Below, one piece after another: positions 10,008 to 18,507 of a stretch of 64,000 nt of DNA (its first letter is position 1; every line of letters starts with the position of its first letter). Origin of the DNA: Sulfurovum xiamenensis (GTDB lineage Bacteria > Campylobacterota > Campylobacteria > Campylobacterales > Sulfurovaceae); assembly GCF_030347995.1 (NCBI RefSeq), contig NZ_JAQIBC010000002.1:186001-250000 (forward strand). The letters are read 5' to 3'. The notes beneath the pieces were generated by a model. It did not search any database. It was not told the origin of the DNA and was given only the letters and a program-made list of their open reading frames with translations. The translations under genes and the position numbers were made by a program.

Positions 10008-10071
10008 GCACTATCCTTTTTTTGTCACTATCTTTGCTGTCACTTTTATCTATGCTATCACATAAGTGTGT

Positions 10072-10086
10072 ATTATACGTGCACGT
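10072..10086 (-). promoter_or_regulatory. Candidate copA promoter -10 with adjacent palindrome
   Basis: On the minus strand a perfect TATAAT is directly abutted upstream by the 10-base palindrome ACGTGCACGT. No good -35 box is present at 17 bases, which fits an activator- or repressor-controlled metal promoter but is also common in this phylum. Confidence 0.4.
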
Positions 10087-10166
10087 GACAGTTGGCTGAT
10101 CAGGGAGGGATAAAGCATCCATTTATCAACGATCGTCCTTTTTATCGTATGTTTTAGTATGTTTTG

Positions 10167-11075
10167 TCAGGACCGAAGATGTTTTTTCTTTGCTCCTACA
10201 AGCCAGTAAGCAATGGCCAGTCCGACAATCACTCCGCCTATAACGAGCAGCTCATCCCCTTTTTCAGAAGACAAAGAGTATATCAGTACTTTTCTGATGA
10301 GTGCTGCCATGGCCAGCATGATAAAAGCACCTATGGCAAAGCCTTTACCCTGAAGGTGGTTGATCTCTTCATGGATAAGCTCGATCGTTGCCCATAGAAC
10401 AAGCAGGCTTCCAAGCACGGTTAAGATTCCTTCTTCTATTTTCACATCAGTAAAAAATAACAGGTAGATGTCATATAAAAAAAGACCTATAGAAAAAAAT
10501 GCAACGATAGCCAGTGCAGCAGCCAAAAAATAATTGATATAAGAGTTGAACTCTTTCAGTCCGGTCAGTATCTTCTTTTCGACTTTAGACAAAGAGAGAA
10601 ACCTTCCTAACTCTTCTTCCCTGTAGGAACTTGTCAGAGAGTCAAGGTTCATGTCTATGATCTTTTCAACCGCATTGATCACTTTAATGTGTTCCTCTTT
10701 ATTGTCGTAGTCATCTTCAATGTGCTTGAGCACAAAGGTTCTGACAAAGGTAAAAGCAGAATTGACATAATGCGTCGGCAGCCCGATCTTCATATGTACT
10801 TCACCGATCTTATATAGGTACATAAAGTACTGCAGGTCATACTTTCCGCTAAACAGGTTAATAAACCACTCCCTGATCTTTTTTCTATGTTTATCAATGA
10901 TCTCTTGATTTTTTAAAAACTGAGCCGTTTCACCGAAGCCCCAGATATAATCATAAAATTCGTCTATAAAAGTATCTGCAATGGAAGCCATTTTAGGTTG
11001 AAGTGCGTTTAAGGTCTCTTCTTCCTCTGGTGTGAACCTGTAGTGCTCTTTAAGGCTTTTATAATCATTCATCAT
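10167..11075 (-). CDS. Globin-domain / PsiE-like membrane fusion protein
   Basis: A 302-residue protein beginning at the ATGATG that has AAGGA eight bases before it; a longer open frame upstream lacks a ribosome site and is low-complexity. Residues 1-160 look like a protoglobin or globin-sensor domain (KEHYRFTPEEEETLNAL, LFSGKYDLQYFMYLYKIG, HMKIGLPTHYVNSAF, where H is the likely proximal heme ligand). Residues 180-295 hold four hydrophobic helices like PsiE, the phosphate-starvation-inducible membrane protein family. The combination suggests oxygen, NO or redox sensing coupled to an unknown membrane output. It sits between copper genes but no copper motif is seen. Confidence 0.72.
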   Translation of the reverse strand: MMNDYKSLKEHYRFTPEEEETLNALQPKMASIADTFIDEFYDYIWGFGETAQFLKNQEIIDKHRKKIREWFINLFSGKYDLQYFMYLYKIGEVHMKIGLPTHYVNSAFTFVRTFVLKHIEDDYDNKEEHIKVINAVEKIIDMNLDSLTSSYREEELGRFLSLSKVEKKILTGLKEFNSYINYFLAAALAIVAFFSIGLFLYDIYLLFFTDVKIEEGILTVLGSLLVLWATIELIHEEINHLQGKGFAIGAFIMLAMAALIRKVLIYSLSSEKGDELLVIGGVIVGLAIAYWLVGAKKKHLRS

Positions 11076-11290
11076 GAAGGTGGTCCTTTCTTTGTAAGTA
11101 TAGAACAGCTGGAGGAGTAAAGTACCCTCTGTTTCGTTAGTATGTATTAAGAGTATAACAAAAATGTCTTTGAATTTTAAATATTTTAAATTATATAATT
11201 TAATAAGAAAAAGTGAACAAAGGAAAATCAATCTGTCCCATTTAACTCCAACTTCTTTATTGATAGAATACTCGCACAAGTTATAACTGT

Positions 11291-11440
11291 AATGTCTATG
11301 TTTCAAAGAACGGTCTTAAAGAGTTGCAAGCCCTCTTCGAAAACGATAAAATCCAAGTACAAGATCAAATAGCCAACACCGACAAAGAGATCGACCAAAC
11401 GGTCTACAAACTCTATGATCTTACAGAAGATGAGATCTAG
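11291..11440 (+). pseudogene. 3' remnant of a restriction-modification (Eco57I/PglX-like) DNA methyltransferase gene
   Basis: The plus-strand frame ending in TAG reads ELQALFENDKIQVQDQI followed by TDKEIDQTVYKLYDLTEDEI. This is the characteristic last segment of large type IIG or type I-like methylase/specificity proteins, where a coiled helix ends in ...TDxxIDxLVYxLYxLTxEEI. Nothing upstream in frame continues the gene: the flanking DNA belongs to the globin-PsiE gene on the other strand. It is therefore the tail of a gene otherwise lost by deletion. No other restriction gene is visible nearby. Confidence 0.7.
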
Positions 11441-11537
11441 ATAGTGGTGACTTGATTATGTAAGTGAGGGAAAATTTCTTCAATCGGTGTCGAATTTTTT
11501 GGGATATCATAATAGACACCTTCCATCATTATCGGTG

Positions 11538-13622
11538 CTAGAAAAACCATCGTATCCCCGCACCCCATTTTGTATCACTGTGATAACGTGCACCTATACT
11601 GAATTGTTTGTTGATACGGTAATCCAAAGTGGCAGACCATTCACTTTTGAGTTCAGTATCGTATTGGTATTCAAGTTCCAATCCCGTGTTATTGGTCAGC
11701 ATGAGCTCTTTAATGAACCAGATCCGCGCATCTCCCTGACTGTCCACCCATAATTTTGCATCGATGAGTCCCGGAAGCAGATAGTTATACCCAATAATCG
11801 CACGTGTCTTATCACTTTCTCTGTCTGCAATGCTGACACCACCGAACCAGGAACTGAAACGGTCTATATACCTGTTATAAACAATGTAGTTATCATACTC
11901 TGTATCATAATCACTCTCCCAGTAAGCAATCAAACTGTTCTTCCCGCTTGCAGCTGCAAGCAATCCTTCATTCATACTGTCAAGTGCCAGCATATTACCC
12001 CAGAAGTACCACTTATCAAATTCCTTGATGAACCTGTTGTAACTGGCTTGTTCTTTTTGATTTTTGGGTGTACCGTAGCTGACTACACGTGTCATACCTG
12101 ACATCATATGGTAAAGAATGTGACAGTGAAAGAGCCAGTCTTTTTCATAATCGGCTGCAAACTCTATGACACTCTTACCTAAAGGTGCGATATCCACTGT
12201 ATGTTTCAGCGGTGAGCGACTTCCATTTTCATTCACCACACGGAAAAAATGTCCATGTAGATGCAACGGATGATGCATCATGGTCTTATTCTCAAAGATA
12301 AAACGTACATTCTCACCTTTTTTGATAGGTATTTTGTCTTCTTCGCTCAGTGTTTTACCGTTAAAACTCCAGATATAGCTGCGCATATCTCCATTCAGTG
12401 TGAGATGCACTTCTCTCCATGGACGTTTTTTATCAAGTGTGGTATCTTCCAATGCTTCGAGTTTGGCATAAGGAGTAGGCGGTCTTTGAGATAAGGACAT
12501 ATCCATTTTTTTCATATTCATGGAAGCGCCGCACTTCATACCAACTGCCGACTTCCCGCCACTGCATTTCATTGTTTTACTACCACCGATCCCTTTACCT
12601 TTAGGTTTCATAGAAGCGCCGCATCTCATGGCATAATAGTTTGGTTTGGGTACTCCTTTCACCGATTCCTTTTCTCCATGACCTATATAGATCGAAGCTT
12701 TTCCCGAACCATCTTGGGCAGTTGCCCTCAGTTCAAAAGTTCCATCATTGGGAACAGTGATGATAGCATCATAGGTCTCTGCAACAGATATAAGAAGTTT
12801 ATCTTGATCAAAAGGCTTCACATCTACACCATCTGCAGAGACAATATGTAAAGGGCCATCTGCATACTGCACATAAAAAAAGGTGGAGGCAGAACCATTG
12901 ATGATTCTCAGACGTATCTTCTCACCGGATTTTGCTTTGTAACTACTGTTCTGTTTGCCGTTGATAAGAAAAGCATCATAATAGACGTCAGAGAGGTCCA
13001 TAGCAGGCATTTGATTTTTCCATTGTGTCAGCATATTGCCCACGGCATTGTGTTCAATTGCACCCCAGAGTGACTGTACAGTACCTTTTTTTATGGAATA
13101 GTATTCACTGCCGCGTTTCAGTGTTCTCATAACCTCCTGTGGGTCTTCATTGGTCCAGTCTGACAGAATAAGAACCAGTTCTTTATCCACTTTATACCGT
13201 TTCTTTTTCGGTTGGATCATAATGGAACCATACACACCTCTTTGTTCTTGAAGTCTAGTATGAGAATGGTACCAGTATGTTCCGGACTGTATCAGGGGAA
13301 ATCGGAATGTGTACGAACCATGTGCCTTAATAGGAGGTGTAGTGAGATTTGGAACACCATCTTGATCGTTACGACCAGGAAAAAGAATACCATGCCAATG
13401 AATGGAAGTGTCTACATCCATATTGTTCGTTACTTTGATATTGACCCAATCTCCTTCTTGGGCTTTAATGGTAGGACCGGGGATACCTCCATTAATGGTC
13501 ATAGCTTCTACATTTTCCCCTGTGAAATTTACTTGTTGATAGTCTATGGTAAGATTGTAGTAGACATCTTTAGCTGAAAGTAGTGTAGAGAGTAGATAGA
13601 TTAATAGCAGTATCCATTTCAT
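11538..13622 (-). CDS. Periplasmic multicopper oxidase with Met/Cys-rich insert and C-terminal CopB-like barrel domain
   Basis: A 694-residue protein started at the ATG with GAAGG seven bases upstream, which places a signal peptide (1-17) at the N-terminus. The cupredoxin copper ligands are complete: HWHG (75-78), WYHSHT (117-122), HPLHLHG (451-457) and HCHILYHMMSGM (499-510), with M510 the likely axial residue. Residues 330-375 form a Met/Cys-rich loop with a repeated CGASM unit, typical of Cu(I) oxidases. After about 540 the protein continues as an amphipathic beta-rich segment ending in RWFF, like the small outer-membrane copper protein CopB. CopA-type oxidases normally end at the HCH motif. 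Role inferred: oxidise periplasmic Cu(I). Confidence 0.87.
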   Translation of the reverse strand: MKWILLLIYLLSTLLSAKDVYYNLTIDYQQVNFTGENVEAMTINGGIPGPTIKAQEGDWVNIKVTNNMDVDTSIHWHGILFPGRNDQDGVPNLTTPPIKAHGSYTFRFPLIQSGTYWYHSHTRLQEQRGVYGSIMIQPKKKRYKVDKELVLILSDWTNEDPQEVMRTLKRGSEYYSIKKGTVQSLWGAIEHNAVGNMLTQWKNQMPAMDLSDVYYDAFLINGKQNSSYKAKSGEKIRLRIINGSASTFFYVQYADGPLHIVSADGVDVKPFDQDKLLISVAETYDAIITVPNDGTFELRATAQDGSGKASIYIGHGEKESVKGVPKPNYYAMRCGASMKPKGKGIGGSKTMKCSGGKSAVGMKCGASMNMKKMDMSLSQRPPTPYAKLEALEDTTLDKKRPWREVHLTLNGDMRSYIWSFNGKTLSEEDKIPIKKGENVRFIFENKTMMHHPLHLHGHFFRVVNENGSRSPLKHTVDIAPLGKSVIEFAADYEKDWLFHCHILYHMMSGMTRVVSYGTPKNQKEQASYNRFIKEFDKWYFWGNMLALDSMNEGLLAAASGKNSLIAYWESDYDTEYDNYIVYNRYIDRFSSWFGGVSIADRESDKTRAIIGYNYLLPGLIDAKLWVDSQGDARIWFIKELMLTNNTGLELEYQYDTELKSEWSATLDYRINKQFSIGARYHSDTKWGAGIRWFF

Positions 13623-13691
13623 TACATAACCTTCTATTTTATGAAAAATAGAATAACAAGAATGTGTGTACCTTCTGTGCAACATAAATGA

Positions 13692-13904
13692 TCATTTTTC
13701 TCTAAGAGCACTTGATTTTTCTTTATACTCTTCTGTGTCTATCTCTCCATTCGCATAGCGTTTATCAAGAATATCTTGAGCTGAAGCGTCTTGCTTTTCA
13801 CTTTTTGTAGATTCCTTTAAACAATAAAAAACTATAAGTACGAAAACTATAAATGTGAACCACATTCCAAAACCCATACCCCAGCCATGATCAAAATAAT
13901 GCAT
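13692..13904 (-). CDS. Small SHOCT-domain membrane protein
   Basis: Seventy residues: an N-terminal HYFDHGWGMGFGMW segment, one membrane helix (about 15-32), then a SHOCT domain (DILDKRYANGEIDTEEYKEK at 44-63). SHOCT is a short oligomerisation-type domain often found at the end of membrane proteins and commonly near copper-resistance genes. AAAGG and the ATG are well spaced. It lies between the multicopper oxidase and the Met-rich protein on the same strand. Function not known. Confidence 0.8.
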   Translation of the reverse strand: MHYFDHGWGMGFGMWFTFIVFVLIVFYCLKESTKSEKQDASAQDILDKRYANGEIDTEEYKEKSSALREK

Positions 13905-13993
13905 CTCTTATCCTTTATTCCATTGAATTGCGTATAGTAAGTCAGTGTGCATCGGCTATGTATACTTATGTAGTTTTTTAGAAAGATAAGTTG

Positions 13994-14017
13994 GGTAGCC
14001 TCATTTTATAGGCTACC
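13994..14017 (-). terminator. Hairpin terminator after the Met/Cys-rich gene
   Basis: An 8-bp perfect stem (GGTAGCCT / AGGCTACC) with an 8-base loop directly follows the stop of the Met-rich gene; the 3' flank on the minus strand is pyrimidine-rich but without a long U-run. Confidence 0.6.
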
Positions 14018-14025
14018 ACAGTCAT

Positions 14026-14493
14026 TTATTGATTTTTCATCATCATACCTTGGCCGCCACACTTCATATCTTTACCTTGTTTCATACCTTGACCACCCAT
14101 CATACTTTTTTTACCCATACCTTTATTTACCATCATACAACGGTTGTTGATCATTGCCTGGCAACAACAGCAGCAGCAACAGCAATGCATACCTTGACCA
14201 CCCATCATACCTTGGTTACCCATGCCCATCATTCCTTGGCCACCCATCATACCTTGATTGCCCATACCCATCATTCCTTGACCACTCATCATGCCTTTAC
14301 CTTGCATACCATATTTTTGACGCTCTTCCTGTGTCATGGATTGCATACGTTTTTGCATCTCTTTTCTAAAGTCATCTCTTTGCTCCATAGGTATACTACC
14401 ACGCATATGCATCATATCTTCCGTACTCATATGCGAAAAATCTATCGCATACAGTGAGGCGATCATTGCTGCTATTATGATTAAAACTTTCAT
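14026..14493 (-). CDS. Exported Met/Gly-rich protein with eight consecutive cysteines, probable copper-binding
   Basis: A 155-residue protein with a signal peptide (1-16). Residues 20-62 are a charged helix (EDMMHMRGSIPMEQRDDF, SMTQEERQKYG) as in small spheroplast/DUF1104-type periplasmic proteins. From 63 it is a Met/Gly/Gln repeat region with two 14-residue copies of MMGMGNQGMMGGQG. Cysteines 104-111 are contiguous, encoded by a mixture of TGC and TGT codons, with C119 and C145 after them. About 35 of 155 residues are Met. Such composition suits Cu(I) binding; that and the position in the copper block are the basis of the role. Not recognised as a named family over its length. Confidence 0.75.
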   Translation of the reverse strand: MKVLIIIAAMIASLYAIDFSHMSTEDMMHMRGSIPMEQRDDFRKEMQKRMQSMTQEERQKYGMQGKGMMSGQGMMGMGNQGMMGGQGMMGMGNQGMMGGQGMHCCCCCCCCQAMINNRCMMVNKGMGKKSMMGGQGMKQGKDMKCGGQGMMMKNQ

Positions 14494-14664
14494 CCATATT
14501 CCTTTTATATCTTATTAGACAGACAACATCCTGCCATGTAATTATTGATCGTAATGTATCTCGATTTTGAGGATAGCAAGCCTATGTGTATTATGCGTGT
14601 AATTACAATAAAAGAAGATGTATATGAGGATTTTTAATTTAAGTTTTTCTAGTATCTTCGAGTG

Positions 14665-15132
14665 TTAATAACTAATTTCATCTCCAACACTGATCATCCC
14701 ACTTTGTACAATAAGAGCCCTGTATCCACCTATATGTTTCAGTCCCTTCATCATATCTTCATCTAAAAGTCTGGAAAGGTAACGGCATGGAGGACAGGTA
14801 CGTACGATGCGGAACTTGGTCGTACCAATGCTGAAAATTTTCTCTTCCAACAGTGAAGCATCGAAGTTTTTGATAATAAGGTTTCGACGCAGGTCCAAAA
14901 AGTCCAAGTGACTCTCTAATCGGCTGTTACACTCTGCCAAAGATTCAAAAGGAAGTATACTGATCTCTCTTACATCTTGGGAAAGTTGGGGTTTATTGAA
15001 GGTGCCTTGTCCGTAGAAATAACGGTCACCCTCCAAGCCTTTACCTTTAACAGCCTGGGCACTCTCTACGTAACGTAAAGGTTCTTTGGCTTTTTCACCG
15101 ATGATAATGGCATGCAGGGACATCATTTTCAT
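14665..15132 (-). CDS. MOSC-domain protein
   Basis: A 155-residue single MOSC (molybdenum cofactor sulfurase C-terminal) domain. The likely sulfur-carrying cysteine lies in RTCPPCRYL (about 110-118), and GLEGDRYFYGQG (about 33-44) is the conserved N-terminal loop. MOSC proteins pass persulfide sulfur to metal cofactors or act in molybdenum enzyme maturation or detoxification. Its start is six bases after the thiI stop on the same strand; both proteins handle activated sulfur. The ribosome site is weak, consistent with coupling to thiI. Confidence 0.85.
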   Translation of the reverse strand: MKMMSLHAIIIGEKAKEPLRYVESAQAVKGKGLEGDRYFYGQGTFNKPQLSQDVREISILPFESLAECNSRLESHLDFLDLRRNLIIKNFDASLLEEKIFSIGTTKFRIVRTCPPCRYLSRLLDEDMMKGLKHIGGYRALIVQSGMISVGDEISY

Positions 15133-15138
15133 AATATT

Positions 15139-16599
15139 TTAGGGTCGATATACCCTTACATTTTTAACATTCTCTGCATCACGCAGATACTGGGCATGTA
15201 GTTGGCTCATGATCCCTTTGTCACAGTAGAGTAGATACTCCTTATCCTGCGGCAGCTTCTTGAACTCTGTCTTGAGTTTATGGAATGGGATCTTAATGCT
15301 TTTACACGGTGTTTCGATGCACTCATCTTCCGTACGTATATCTATGACCACATACTTATCATCATTGAGGTCATGTATCACCTCTACAGGTGCCGCATTG
15401 GTCACATCATCGATGATCTCATCGACATAGATCTTCTGTGCATCTTCTACAGCTTTATCCAGCACAGAGTAGTCAAAACGTGCTGCTTCTTTTTCCATGC
15501 GCTTATATGAACCGTGCGTAATAGGGTTTTTGGAGATGACACCGCAGTACTCAGGCATATTCTCTGCAAAACGGCGTGTGCCTATCTCACTGGCTATCTT
15601 GATGATCTCAGGTTTGTTCATTGTAGCGAGTGGACGTAAAATGAGTTTATTGGTCACCTGGTCGATCAGTGCCAGGTTACGCAAGGTCTGACTAGAAACT
15701 TGTGCCACGCTTTCACCCGTAAGCAGTGCATCTATTTCCAGTTCATTGGCCACTTTTTCAGCGGCAAGGAGCATAAGACGCTTGAGTGTTACACCCATGT
15801 AGCTCTCATGGGTCGAACGGAATATCTCTTCGATGACTGCATCAAATGGCACAGAGATGAAAGAGACACGATGCGAAGCACCGAACTTGGACCAAAGGTA
15901 AAGTGCAACTTGTTTGACACCTATCTCATGGGCGATCCCACCAAGGTTGAAGAAGATGAAATGGGTTTTTATACCCCTTTTCATCGTGAGGTAAGAGGCC
16001 ACTGTCGAGTCAAAACCACCGGACATCAGCGAGAGTATATCTCCCTGTGTACCTAAAGGAAAACCACTGAGTCCCTCATGTTTGATCGTAATGATATTGA
16101 GTTGCTTATTGAGGAGCTCCAGACGAATCGTGACTTCCGGATGATGCAGGTCCACACCTTTTGTCTCATTGTGTGCCAACATATATCCGCCTACGGTCTG
16201 TGCTATTTGTGTAGAATTAAAAGGGTGAGTTCCTGAACGTTTAACACGTACCACAAAGGTCTTACCTATGATCTCTTTTGCCATCATTTCATTGACTTTG
16301 ACCTTGATCTGATCCAGTGTTTCCATGCCATCAAACTGTAATGCTTCGAGTACCTGTTCTATACCTGGGGTGTCAAGAAGTGTTTGGCGTACCTCAGTAA
16401 GAAATTCTATAGGTGTAACAACCTCAATCTTATCAGAGAACTTTTTGACCGTGATATCAGCACTATATCTACCTAAAAGTTTTACAAGATTGTTATAAAG
16501 CTGTCCTACCATTTGTCGTTTGGCAGAAGAACCTTTGACCATGATCTCCGGAAAGAGTTTTAAAATGAATTTTTGTGTTTGAACTGATGAAGTTTCCAC
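15139..16599 (-). CDS. thiI: ThiI, tRNA 4-thiouridine / thiamine sulfurtransferase with C-terminal rhodanese domain
   Basis: About 486 residues when started at GTG, which has AGGGTG seven bases upstream; the in-frame ATG 11 codons earlier has no ribosome site and lies at a TATAAT element. Order: ferredoxin-like N-domain, THUMP (about 60-165), PP-loop ATP pyrophosphatase with SGGFDSTVASYL (about 197-208), and a rhodanese domain ending LLYCDKGIMSQLHAQYL (about 457-473) whose Cys carries the persulfide. ThiI makes s4U8 in tRNA and supplies sulfur for the thiamine thiazole. It forms a pair with the MOSC gene. Confidence 0.93.
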   Translation of the reverse strand: METSSVQTQKFILKLFPEIMVKGSSAKRQMVGQLYNNLVKLLGRYSADITVKKFSDKIEVVTPIEFLTEVRQTLLDTPGIEQVLEALQFDGMETLDQIKVKVNEMMAKEIIGKTFVVRVKRSGTHPFNSTQIAQTVGGYMLAHNETKGVDLHHPEVTIRLELLNKQLNIITIKHEGLSGFPLGTQGDILSLMSGGFDSTVASYLTMKRGIKTHFIFFNLGGIAHEIGVKQVALYLWSKFGASHRVSFISVPFDAVIEEIFRSTHESYMGVTLKRLMLLAAEKVANELEIDALLTGESVAQVSSQTLRNLALIDQVTNKLILRPLATMNKPEIIKIASEIGTRRFAENMPEYCGVISKNPITHGSYKRMEKEAARFDYSVLDKAVEDAQKIYVDEIIDDVTNAAPVEVIHDLNDDKYVVIDIRTEDECIETPCKSIKIPFHKLKTEFKKLPQDKEYLLYCDKGIMSQLHAQYLRDAENVKNVRVYRP

Positions 16600-16630
16600 T
16601 ATAGTACACCCTTGTTTTTGTATGGGCAGC

Positions 16631-16636
16631 ATTATA
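16631..16636 (-). promoter_or_regulatory. Candidate -10 box for thiI
   Basis: Perfect TATAAT on the minus strand about 31 bases before the proposed GTG start. It lies just upstream of the alternative ATG, so a transcript from it would begin inside that codon's neighbourhood, supporting the GTG start. No clear -35. Confidence 0.35.
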
Positions 16637-16662
16637 ACACAAGAGGACTAAATGGCTATCAC

Positions 16663-18315
16663 CTAATCCTCAAGCGGGAAGTGCAGTGATACTGATCTTG
16701 ATGCCTCGAAAAGTGCCTGTGTTGCAATGAAAACACTGCGATTGGTATTGAGCAGAGAGATCACTTTCTTTTCGTTAATACCTTTATGACTGATAGAAAT
16801 ACTTGCTTCGTTCATTATACGATGATTCTCTTCTTCTGCTTTAGAGAATTTTTCTGTACATTTATCCATACTCCATACTTCTTCCATATAATTGATATAA
16901 ATCAGGATCGCATAGAGAAGATTTCTTCGTATAGCATCATAGATCGTATGAATGGTCTCACTGCTGCTTTCTGAGAATTCATTCATGTCATTTTTTATAT
17001 CTTTCAGCATCTTAGCTGCATAGACAGATTCACGTACGGATGCTAAAAGTGTTTGCAGGCTTTTTCTTTCATCCTCCAAAAGATCTTGTTGGTTCAAAAC
17101 CGACACAAATTCCATGATCTTGATCTCTATCTCTTTAATCGTGTTATAGGCTATTTTATGATCGAATTCTATTTGCTCTTGATTGGCTTCTACAGCCTCT
17201 TTCAGACCTAGTTTTTTTACAAAAATATCATTGGGTTTTATATTTGCGACCAAAAGTGCATATTTCATCGTTTTAACAAAGAGATTGTTTACTTCATCAC
17301 GTAATGCAACCAGTGCCGTTTCTGAAAATTCAGGATCGACCAAATGTATATACCGTGTCGGTTCGGGTTCACGATAGACAAAAAGTCGTTTCAAGTACTT
17401 AGCCATCAGTGATATAAAAGGAAGCAGCAGCACGACACCCAATACATTAAATATCGTATGAAAAAGAGCCAATGCTGTGATAGGGTCATGCTTTAAAGCC
17501 GGAATATCCATCAAAAACTGTGTCAAAGGTGTAAGTATCAAGAATGCGACGACCGCAGTGATAAAGTTAAAGATAAAATGTGCCAGAGCTGCACGCTTTT
17601 TATCAGGTATACCACCCATAGCACCAAGCATCGCTGTTACAGTTGTCCCTATATTCGTACCGATCACCATGGCAGCGGCCTGTTCAAAGTTTAAGATGTG
17701 TACATAGAGTGCACTCAGTGCAATAGCTGTAGCCGCTGAACTTGACTGGATAAGTGCTGTAAGAAAAAAACCGATACCAACAAAAGCGATGAGAGGTAAA
17801 TGTGAAAATTTCTCAAGGTTAATCAGACTGGTTAAAGACTCTATAGAGTTTTTCATAAATTCAAGACCAAGAAATAAAAGGCCGAACCCAACAAATACTT
17901 TAGCCACAGATGTAATTTTTTGATTTGAAGATGCAAATATAAGCAGCAGACCTCCTGCACCTATCATCGGTAAAGCAAAAGCTTCAATCTTAACCTTAAA
18001 ACCAAGTGTTGCAACGATCCATGATGTCACAGTTGTACCGACATTTGCACCAAATATAACGGCAATCCCCGAATACAATGTGATCAGAGAGGCACTCACA
18101 AATGATAATGTCATAAGCGTGACGACAGAAGAACTTTGAAGCATCGCAGTGGCAATCGTTCCGGTCATTAGAGATTTAAGAGTAGAAGATGTTGAGTTCT
18201 TGACCCAGGTTTTAAAACGGCGCCCGGCTGCCTCTTTCAGTGCAAGTTCCATATATAACATACCAAACAGGAACATTCCCAACCCAGAAAGTGCTTGTAT
18301 AAGTTGCCCAGCCAT
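16663..18315 (-). CDS. Na+/phosphate cotransporter (NptA/PNaS family) with PhoU-like C-terminus
   Basis: About 550 residues. The N-terminal two thirds hold two inverted copies of the Na/Pi transporter core with the QSSS signature (ATAMLQSSSVVTLMTLSF and TALIQSSSAATAIALS), each followed by GTNIGTTVT or GANVGTTVT. From about residue 330 the protein is soluble, helical and PhoU-like (DEVNNLFVKTMKYALLVA). It imports phosphate with sodium at the inner membrane. The start chosen is the ATG of MAGQLIQAL with AGAG upstream; an ATG eight codons earlier falls on a TATAAT-like sequence. A phosphatase-like lipoprotein lies 16 kb away, not linked. Confidence 0.9.
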   Translation of the reverse strand: MAGQLIQALSGLGMFLFGMLYMELALKEAAGRRFKTWVKNSTSSTLKSLMTGTIATAMLQSSSVVTLMTLSFVSASLITLYSGIAVIFGANVGTTVTSWIVATLGFKVKIEAFALPMIGAGGLLLIFASSNQKITSVAKVFVGFGLLFLGLEFMKNSIESLTSLINLEKFSHLPLIAFVGIGFFLTALIQSSSAATAIALSALYVHILNFEQAAAMVIGTNIGTTVTAMLGAMGGIPDKKRAALAHFIFNFITAVVAFLILTPLTQFLMDIPALKHDPITALALFHTIFNVLGVVLLLPFISLMAKYLKRLFVYREPEPTRYIHLVDPEFSETALVALRDEVNNLFVKTMKYALLVANIKPNDIFVKKLGLKEAVEANQEQIEFDHKIAYNTIKEIEIKIMEFVSVLNQQDLLEDERKSLQTLLASVRESVYAAKMLKDIKNDMNEFSESSSETIHTIYDAIRRNLLYAILIYINYMEEVWSMDKCTEKFSKAEEENHRIMNEASISISHKGINEKKVISLLNTNRSVFIATQALFEASRSVSLHFPLED

Positions 18316-18460
18316 AGATTTATCTCTTTTTAAGAACATTATATCACTATTCTTATGATTGAAGCAACTGCGTACTTAAGATAATACTACCTTTAAATGA
18401 AAACACTTTATTTAAATGCTTATCATCATATTCATAGATTATTTTCAGTATTTGTAAAAT

Positions 18461-18488
18461 TTATTTATCCTATACTTAAGATAAATAA
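18461..18488. promoter_or_regulatory. 9-bp inverted repeat around a TATACT box upstream of the SQR gene
   Basis: TTATTTATC and GATAAATAA are perfect 9-base arms separated by 10 bases that contain TATACT. The repeat ends 20 bases before the SQR ATG. Its position over a probable -10 box suggests an operator for a dimeric regulator. Confidence 0.45.
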
Positions 18489-18507
18489 ATCATAGGGATT
18501 TTAATTT

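Noticed and set aside
11076-11306. Longer N-terminus for the globin-PsiE protein
   Set aside because: The extra 77 codons are low-complexity and hydrophobic, without a ribosome site, while ATGATG at 11075 has AAGGA and begins the globin domain.
11486-11520. GGTGTC/GACACC inverted repeat after the multicopper oxidase gene
   Set aside because: Only six base pairs with a 23-base loop and no U-run; not convincing as a terminator or insertion-sequence end.
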